From positions 25,510 to 89,509 of the forward strand of contig JAJFLH010000026.1 in the NCBI GenBank assembly GCA_021772775.1: DNA of 64,000 bases, written 5' to 3'. The position numbers and the translations under genes are program-made. Positions 58,908-64,000 of the stretch are shown piece by piece; position 1 is the first letter of the stretch; every line of letters starts with the position of its first letter. Below the pieces are notes generated by a model, which had not been told where the DNA came from, made no database searches, and worked only from the letters and a program-made list of their open reading frames with translations. This DNA comes from Mariprofundus sp. Its GTDB lineage: Bacteria > Pseudomonadota > Zetaproteobacteria > Mariprofundales > Mariprofundaceae.

Positions 58908-59753
58908 TTATCTGCGAGGTAAATAGGCAATTGGATTGACCGGAGTACTGCCTTGGCGTACTTCAAAGTGCAGATGTGGACCGGTGGATCTTCCGGTATG
59001 TCCTACCCTTGCAATAATGTCACCTCTCTTCACTTTTTTACCTTTGCGAACCAGGTTCCGTTGGTTGTGACCATAAGCGGTAAATAGACCTTTACCGTGT
59101 CGAATAATAATCAATTTCCCATAACCACTTAATCGCGAATCAGAATAGACCACTATGCCGCTGGCAGCAGCGCGCACAGGCGCTCCTTCTTTGGCACCAA
59201 TATCAATACCATCATGCATGCGACTTCCGCGTCGACCGAATTTACTGGTGACGGGGGCAATAACGGGCCAAATTAATTTACTTTTAGAGCCACTGGATCT
59301 GTTCTTCGGCGAGGATTTGACAACTTTTTTATAGCTCTTTTTAGGCGGTGCTTTTTTTGCTCTGGGTACGGCTTTTTTTACTTTAGCGCGCGGCTTGTTT
59401 TTCTTACTGCTCCAGTTATTTTTTTTGGGTGCTTGCCTGTCAATATAGAGGCGCTGTCCAATGTAAACACTGTAGGGGTAGGGGATGTTGTTGCGTTTGG
59501 CGATAAGTTTATAATCAACATCGAACATGTTGCCGATAGAGTAGAGTGTATCCTTGGCTCGGACATAGCGGATGACGGCTTTATTAGATCTGTTTTTTTT
59601 AACACTGCTTTTTGCTAGCTTTTTTTGCGGATGCTTCTTTACTTGTTTGTTTTTGTGCGCGTTAGGTGGATTATAGCCTGGCGTAGGAGTGCTGATGCAA
59701 GCGCCAAGTGCTAGCAGCATGATAAGACAACATAGGCGGGCTATTACAGCCAC
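58908..59753 (-). CDS. nlpD: NlpD-like lipoprotein, LysM plus M23 domain
   Basis: A 281-aa protein from GTG 59753, which overlaps the yqaA stop by 10 bases and gives a short, good lipoprotein signal ending in LALGAC (Cys19). A LysM domain spans about 60-105 (VRAKDTLYSIGNMFDVDYKL), a basic Lys-rich linker about 105-165, and an M23 peptidase-like domain about 170-281. It keeps HDGIDIG and GPHLHFEVR, but the classical HxxxD and HxH positions should be checked for activity; E. coli NlpD is inactive and activates an amidase. Cell-envelope division role. Confidence 0.92.
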   Translation of the reverse strand: MAVIARLCCLIMLLALGACISTPTPGYNPPNAHKNKQVKKHPQKKLAKSSVKKNRSNKAVIRYVRAKDTLYSIGNMFDVDYKLIAKRNNIPYPYSVYIGQRLYIDRQAPKKNNWSSKKNKPRAKVKKAVPRAKKAPPKKSYKKVVKSSPKNRSSGSKSKLIWPVIAPVTSKFGRRGSRMHDGIDIGAKEGAPVRAAASGIVVYSDSRLSGYGKLIIIRHGKGLFTAYGHNQRNLVRKGKKVKRGDIIARVGHTGRSTGPHLHFEVRQGSTPVNPIAYLPRR

Positions 59754-60316
59754 AATAGGGCAAATCCACCAATAACAGCAGCGGCAACAGCGATAGTTAA
59801 CCACTCAAAATGCTGTTCCACTAAAGCACGCAAACGATCTCCACCCCAGCGTAAAAGGGCCGCTACAAGGTAGAAGCGCGCTCCTCTGGAGATCAGAGAA
59901 GCGATTATAAATGCAGGGAAGGATAAACCAAAAGCACCGGCAGCAATGGTGACAACTTTAAATGGGATAGGGGAGAAGCCCGCCAGTAAAACTATTGCCA
60001 CGCCATATTCGACAAACCAGCTCTGCACATGTTCAAATTTTTCCATGGCGTGATAAAATTCGATGATAGGTTGTGCAACAGTAGCGAATAAAAACATGCC
60101 AATGGCATAACCAATCATGGCACCAACAACAGAACCAGCGGTTGCCAGTGCTGCAAATTTAAACGCCGAGAGAGGGCGACCCAAAGCCAAAACGATTAAT
60201 AGAATATCCGGCGGAATAGGGAAAACCGATGCCTCAATGACTGCAATAGCAAACAGAGCACGGCCTGCAAATGGATGTTTAGCCCAGGATAAGGTCCAGT
60301 GATAGCAGCGTCGCAA
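59744..60316 (-). CDS. yqaA: YqaA/DedA-family (VTT-domain) membrane protein
   Basis: A 190-aa inner-membrane protein with about five TM helices. EASVFPIPPDILLI and GFSPIPFKVVTIAAGAFGLS are the paired re-entrant motifs of the VTT/DedA superfamily; the family is linked to lipid flipping or export. The first ATG, GTG or TTG in frame is TTG 60316, with no ribosome site; the frame is open further up to codon ATC 60355, which stands at good spacing behind AAGGAG within the pcm 3' end. The real start may be that ATC. Confidence 0.9.
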   Translation of the reverse strand: MRRCYHWTLSWAKHPFAGRALFAIAVIEASVFPIPPDILLIVLALGRPLSAFKFAALATAGSVVGAMIGYAIGMFLFATVAQPIIEFYHAMEKFEHVQSWFVEYGVAIVLLAGFSPIPFKVVTIAAGAFGLSFPAFIIASLISRGARFYLVAALLRWGGDRLRALVEQHFEWLTIAVAAAVIGGFALLWL

Positions 60317-60347
60317 CCATGATTCACGCTTCGGCTGTATGGCTTCT

Positions 60348-61016
60348 TTAGTGATGATGTACTCCTTCTAACAGTGGTACAAATGTGCATGCATCAAAAT
60401 ATTGTTCTGTGTAGCCGCGGCTGTTTTTTTGTCGGCGTACTAAACGGTGCTGTCCTGCGCCTCCTTCCGGAAAGAGCAGGAATCCACCAGGTTTGAGCTG
60501 CTGCAACCATATATCCGAAGCAAAGCCACCGGCAGTGACAATAATTGCATCAAAGGGTGCATATTCTTCCCAGCCCATCAGTCCATCACCACATTTAAGC
60601 ATGACGTTGGCATGGCGTGCGGTACGCAGGTTTTGACGTGCGCGTTCATGTAAGGCGCGGATGCGTTCGATACTGTAAACTCTACGGCACATACGTGATA
60701 AAACAGCTGTCTGATAACCGCAACCGGTACCAATTTCGAGAACACGCTCAGCTCCTTTTAATTCCAGTAGCTGGGTCATGCGTGCAACCATATAGGGCTG
60801 GCTGATGGTTTGGCCGCAACCAATGGGCAAAGCGCAATCATGATAGGCGCGGGCAGCAAGAGCCGGATCGACAAACATATGACGTGGAACAGAAGACATA
60901 GTTGCCAACACCCGCTCATCATTAATGCCTCTGGCGATGAGTTGATCGTTGATCATGCGTTTCCGTGGCCGATCCAATGCAGGTGTTGTTATCTCTGGTA
61001 TCAGAGGGTGTGTCAC
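60348..61016 (-). CDS. pcm: Protein-L-isoaspartate O-methyltransferase
   Basis: A 222-aa repair methyltransferase that uses SAM to start conversion of damaged isoaspartyl residues. SSVPRHMFVDP, GCGQTISQPYMVARM, motif I VLEIGTGCGYQTAVLS, and VYSIERIRAL identify it. It is the first gene of the pcm–yqaA–nlpD–rpoS–apt run. The surE gene that often precedes it is absent; a Fur-box-like site lies 113-131 bp upstream. Confidence 0.95.
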   Translation of the reverse strand: MTHPLIPEITTPALDRPRKRMINDQLIARGINDERVLATMSSVPRHMFVDPALAARAYHDCALPIGCGQTISQPYMVARMTQLLELKGAERVLEIGTGCGYQTAVLSRMCRRVYSIERIRALHERARQNLRTARHANVMLKCGDGLMGWEEYAPFDAIIVTAGGFASDIWLQQLKPGGFLLFPEGGAGQHRLVRRQKNSRGYTEQYFDACTFVPLLEGVHHH

Positions 61017-61128
61017 AACGATGTTCCTCCTGCTTACGTGTCATCTTTCCGTACGGTCATTGGACTGTCCGGTTCGAAAAGACGTGTCTTGTGTGTGTTT
61101 GGGATGAATAATGAGAAAGACGCTTCCT

Positions 61129-61147
61129 GTTTATGAGAATCATTCTA
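61129..61147. promoter_or_regulatory. Fur-box-like site upstream of pcm
   Basis: The 19 bases at 61129-61147 contain ATGAGAATCATT and match the classical Fur consensus at 14 of 19 positions by eye. It lies in the 248-bp gap 61017-61264 between the pcm start and the end of the next minus-strand gene. The rest of the gap shows no gene. One isolated match of this quality can be chance. Confidence 0.4.
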
Positions 61148-61264
61148 ACCCTTTTCAATAGCGCGGAAGTATCACATCGTAGTATCAGCCCTGCAAGCAG
61201 CCCAGTGAACAGAGCTGATCTGAGTTGCACTGCTTGTTAGAATGAGTAAAGAATCTTGGGGTGT

Positions 61265-62764
61265 TTATGTGATGGAAGGCCAGCTGTTGCTTGAGCTTAG
61301 AAACTGAATCCAGGCTTCGGCAGGGCGCTGATAGTGAGAGAGTTGTTGATCAAGGACGCTGAGGTCGGCATCGGATATGTCATTGGCTGCAGAGGTGCGT
61401 TGTTTGATTTGGCTTCTTAATTGGGATTCCTTGATCTCCAGCCAGAAAAAATGAAGCGGTACATCGCATTGCTGTGCCAGTTCAAAAGCTTGTTTGCGGT
61501 TGTCGGGATGTAGAAATGTGGCATCCAGTATGACAGAAAAACCGGCTTCAAGTGCTGTACGAGCAGCATTGAACATGGTGCTGAATGTGATGCGATGCAT
61601 CTCATCGCTATATAACTCTAAAACAGGGTAGTCGCTGGCGATGCGTTTGCGGGTGGCATCACTACGAATGATGATGGCATGCTCTTTGCCACAAGCAAGC
61701 AGGGCGAGATGACTTTTACCACTGCCGGAGAGGCCGCCAACAACGAATAAGCGTGCCCGTTTTTTTATGGTGTAGGTAGAAGCAAGATCGAAATAGTGTT
61801 TCGCTTCTTCAAATTGTTGTTGCCGTTTATCTTTGTCGGATAGCTCAATGGCAAGCAAGCTGCAGACCTTGCCACGAACTGTGGCACGGTAGAATAGATA
61901 GAGCTTTAAGAGGGTGAGACCAGAATAGTCATTTGTCTGCTCCAGATAGCGGGATAGAAAGCGAAACCCAAGATCGGGGCGATGGTGTGCATCGCAGTCC
62001 ATGATAAGAAATGCAATATCATTTATTGTATCAATAATACGATATTCATCATTGAATTCGATGCAGTCAAAAATGGTGGGGCTGTTATGGATTAATGTGA
62101 CGTTCTTCAGATGCAGATCACCATGGCAGGGGCGAATAAAGCCATCGCGCTGCCTTTTTAGCAGCCTTTCATGATGGATCTGTAAACTCTCTGTAGCGAA
62201 AGCCTCAAGCGCTGCGATGGTATTTGCATGTAGAATTTCTCCAGTATGTTCTCTGGCTATATCAAGATTAGTTTGGATGTGCTCGGCAAGGAGTGAGGGT
62301 TGGCCGAACTGCACGGTGCTCTGCTGTTGAGCATGGAAAACAGCCGTGCTGAGTGCCAGCTGATCCATCCATGCAGGATCGAATTGATTGTTATCTAATT
62401 GCTGCTCAAATAGACCGGATTGATTGAACTGGCGCATTTTCAGACAGTAATCGACGACTTCCCCAGAGCCGTTTATATTATAATGCTGGCCTTGCTTGCA
62501 TAGTGGTAGAACATCTAAATAAACATCATCAGTCAGGCGTCGATTGAGGCTGAGCTCCTGTTCACAATAATAGTGTCGTTTGCTCAGGGTGGAAAAATTC
62601 AGGAATCCCAAATCCAATGGTTTTTTTAGTTTGTAAGCATAACCACCGGTAAGAAAGACCCAAGAGATATGTGTTTGAATCATTGTGATTGTCTCAACGG
62701 GATGAGGGTAAGTATCAGGCTTGAATAGCGCCTGAATGTGTAGGGGAAGGTCGAATTTTTTCAT
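61265..62764 (-). CDS. APH-like kinase fused to P-loop kinase (AAA domain)
   Basis: A 499-aa two-part protein. Residues 1-320 resemble aminoglycoside phosphotransferase/choline-kinase folds, with catalytic HGDLHLKN near residue 214 and a following FDCIEFND metal-binding segment. Residues 335-499 form a P-loop kinase with Walker A GGLSGSGKS, like gluconate or zeta-toxin-type kinases. Such fusions are common but uncharacterised; they are often annotated as AAA family or bifunctional phosphotransferase. It lies divergent from ssb. Substrate unknown. Confidence 0.85.
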   Translation of the reverse strand: MKKFDLPLHIQALFKPDTYPHPVETITMIQTHISWVFLTGGYAYKLKKPLDLGFLNFSTLSKRHYYCEQELSLNRRLTDDVYLDVLPLCKQGQHYNINGSGEVVDYCLKMRQFNQSGLFEQQLDNNQFDPAWMDQLALSTAVFHAQQQSTVQFGQPSLLAEHIQTNLDIAREHTGEILHANTIAALEAFATESLQIHHERLLKRQRDGFIRPCHGDLHLKNVTLIHNSPTIFDCIEFNDEYRIIDTINDIAFLIMDCDAHHRPDLGFRFLSRYLEQTNDYSGLTLLKLYLFYRATVRGKVCSLLAIELSDKDKRQQQFEEAKHYFDLASTYTIKKRARLFVVGGLSGSGKSHLALLACGKEHAIIIRSDATRKRIASDYPVLELYSDEMHRITFSTMFNAARTALEAGFSVILDATFLHPDNRKQAFELAQQCDVPLHFFWLEIKESQLRSQIKQRTSAANDISDADLSVLDQQLSHYQRPAEAWIQFLSSSNSWPSIT

Positions 62765-63011
62765 GGCTGTAGCATAGTATAAAGCAAAACAGCTATTTAC
62801 GAAATATCATGAAATGCCGCAGGCAAAAAGTATGGCAACAGGATTATACCGGTCTATCCCATCCATCTGCTTAAATGAAAAACAGGAGTGATGTTGTTGG
62901 AGCCAACTAATTACTACTCAATCATTTTTCTATATGTATTATCGGCACCTATTAAATATAGACGTAGTGGCAATAAGATTGTCATCTGGGATTTAATGTT
63001 GGAGAGGGTAT

Positions 63012-63557
63012 ATGCTGAATAAAGTCATGTTAATTGGTAATTTAGGTGCTGATCCGGAAACGCGATTCACGCAAGATGGTACATGTGTGTGTAATCTTCG
63101 TCTGGCCACGACTGAGAAATTTAAAGGTCGTGATGGTAATCAGCAGGAAAAAACCGAATGGCATCGCATCGTGTTATGGGGGCGTTTGGGTGAAATCTGC
63201 AACCAGTATCTGAGTAAAGGCTCCCGCGTGTATATCGAAGGCAAGATCGAAACACGCAAATGGACCAACAAAGATGGGCAGGATCAATACACGACAGAAA
63301 TTCGTGGTTCAGAAATGAAAATGCTTGGTGGTGGTTCCAGTCAGGGCGGTGGTTCTTCTAATCAAGGTGGCGGCTTCCCTCGTCAGGGTGGTAATCAGGG
63401 CGGCAATCAAGGTGGCGGTTTCCCAAATCAGGGTGGCAACCAGGGCGGCGGATATTCTAATCAGGGTGGTGGTTCTGCACCGAAGAAAAACAACGACCCG
63501 TTTGCCAGTGGTCCAGACTTTGGTGATATTCCTGTGGATGATGATATTCCATTTTGA
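63012..63557 (+). CDS. ssb: Single-stranded DNA-binding protein
   Basis: A 181-aa SSB. The OB fold ([47 protein letters not shown]) spans residues 1-110. A Gly/Gln/Asn-rich linker of GGNQGG-type repeats covers about 111-160, and the acidic tail ends DDDIPF, the site that binds partner proteins. It coats single-stranded DNA in replication and repair. GGAGAGGG precedes the ATG. A terminator follows 26 bp after the stop. Confidence 0.96.
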   Translation: MLNKVMLIGNLGADPETRFTQDGTCVCNLRLATTEKFKGRDGNQQEKTEWHRIVLWGRLGEICNQYLSKGSRVYIEGKIETRKWTNKDGQDQYTTEIRGSEMKMLGGGSSQGGGSSNQGGGFPRQGGNQGGNQGGGFPNQGGNQGGGYSNQGGGSAPKKNNDPFASGPDFGDIPVDDDIPF

Positions 63558-63582
63558 GGAGCACCAAAACATAAATGAATCT

Positions 63583-63612
63583 AAAAGGCCCGCATTCGCG
63601 GGCCTTTTTCTT
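63583..63612 (+). terminator. Rho-independent terminator of ssb
   Basis: GGCCCGC at 63587-63593 pairs with GCGGGCC at 63598-63604 around loop ATTC; the stem is flanked by AAAA and followed by TTTTT. It directly follows ssb. Confidence 0.88.
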
Positions 63613-63669
63613 TTGCTGAGGAGTAGTTTTATTAGGGGGGATTTTTTGTGACTGACCTAAACCGGCCCA

Positions 63670-64000
63670 AACTGTGTGAAAACAGCGGTCAGGCTTTCAA
63701 TCACACATTCGACCAGCGTTAAGCCAACAAAGCATTCATTTTCTGTGTTGCCTGTTTCAAATTGGTCTGCGAAGCAGTTTGGGGGATTCCTTACCCAATA
63801 TTGCCGATTTCAGGCAGGTAAAGATCCGATAAGAAGCTTAGGTTCGTAATGCCTGAACCAGTTCCCGAACTTCCATCATGTTGATGACCCGTTTCAGGTT
63901 GTAAGCAAGCACATGCAAGCTCATTTCCGCACTGACCCGATCAATCGTTCTTGTCAGAAAGTGAGTTGCCCCCATCCATGCTTTGATCGTTCCAAAGGGG
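63670..64000. mobile_element. Insertion sequence, one end only
   Basis: It contains the transposase end described at 63838. About 170 bp of non-coding sequence separate the transposase stop from a likely element end near 63670, where GGCCCAAACTGTGTGAAAAC looks like a terminal repeat. The element sits about 60 bp beyond the ssb terminator, so ssb is intact. The other end and any target duplication are outside the window. Confidence 0.65.
63838..64000 (-). CDS. IS transposase, C-terminal end (cut by window edge)
   Basis: The minus-strand frame open to the edge encodes 53 residues beginning PFGTIKAWMGATHFLTRTID and including MSLHVLAYNLKRVIN before TAA at 63840-63838. This is the characteristic end of DDE transposases of the IS1182/IS5-like group. 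The 5' part lies beyond the window, so intactness cannot be judged. Confidence 0.85.
   Translation of the reverse strand, partial: PFGTIKAWMGATHFLTRTIDRVSAEMSLHVLAYNLKRVINMMEVRELVQALRT

Noticed and set aside
63309..63651. Long frames on both strands over the ssb linker
   Set aside because: They arise from the repetitive Gly/Gln codons; the SSB frame explains the sequence fully.

Overview
The window is a proteobacterial chromosome segment with moderate GC, judged by eye. A pcm–yqaA–nlpD–rpoS block, a gammaproteobacterial-type 6S RNA, pilT/pilU, and an ssb ending in acidic DDDIPF all point to Gammaproteobacteria or a close relative such as Zetaproteobacteria. I lean weakly to the latter but cannot decide without a database search. 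Genes are tightly packed, and ATGA-type stop/start overlaps are common.

Left third (1–30.7 kb): a very large signal-transduction locus in two related modules. Module 1 (1–6.9 kb) has a cut-off PAS histidine kinase, a periplasmic di-haem peroxidase, a DAHL-PAS-PAS kinase, a REC-HDOD protein and a REC protein with a degenerate HD domain. A divergent LysR regulator and a TorF-like porin with a coupled leader peptide separate the modules. Module 2 (9.1–30.7 kb) has a kinase-less receptor with three substrate-binding domains, a FIST sensor, an orphan hybrid kinase, a second di-haem peroxidase, a 1314-aa DAHL hybrid kinase, a 2213-aa hybrid kinase with two substrate-binding domains plus Cache and PAS domains, a second REC/degenerate-HD protein and an intact REC-HD-GYP phosphodiesterase. 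In both modules the peroxidase gene overlaps the start of a DAHL-domain kinase gene. This is the best candidate for an undescribed system: a periplasmic haem enzyme paired with a helical-bundle sensor kinase, feeding phosphorelays that end in HDOD, pseudo-HD and c-di-GMP outputs.

Middle (30.8–44.4 kb): mnmA; an overlapping set of an ATP-grasp ligase and two small glycosyltransferases of the families named for arsenosugar synthesis; a LigB-type dioxygenase behind a perfect inverted repeat; an EamA exporter; two SAM methyltransferases; a PhzF-family protein; a small kinase/receiver pair; a MITE-like element; a lipoprotein; endonuclease I; a DUF2726 protein; and a membrane protein of unknown function.

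Right third (44.4–64 kb): mostly minus strand. It holds an M20-type amidohydrolase, a zinc-ribbon membrane protein with HEAGH, a PAS protein, three PilT-family ATPases, an EamA transporter with a small ORF and terminator upstream, an HDOD protein, 6S RNA with a clear promoter and terminator, serS, gyrA, tRNA-Arg(CCT), apt, rpoS, nlpD, yqaA, pcm, an APH/P-loop kinase fusion and, on the plus strand, ssb. The right edge cuts an insertion sequence. No CRISPR array, rRNA or prophage was seen.
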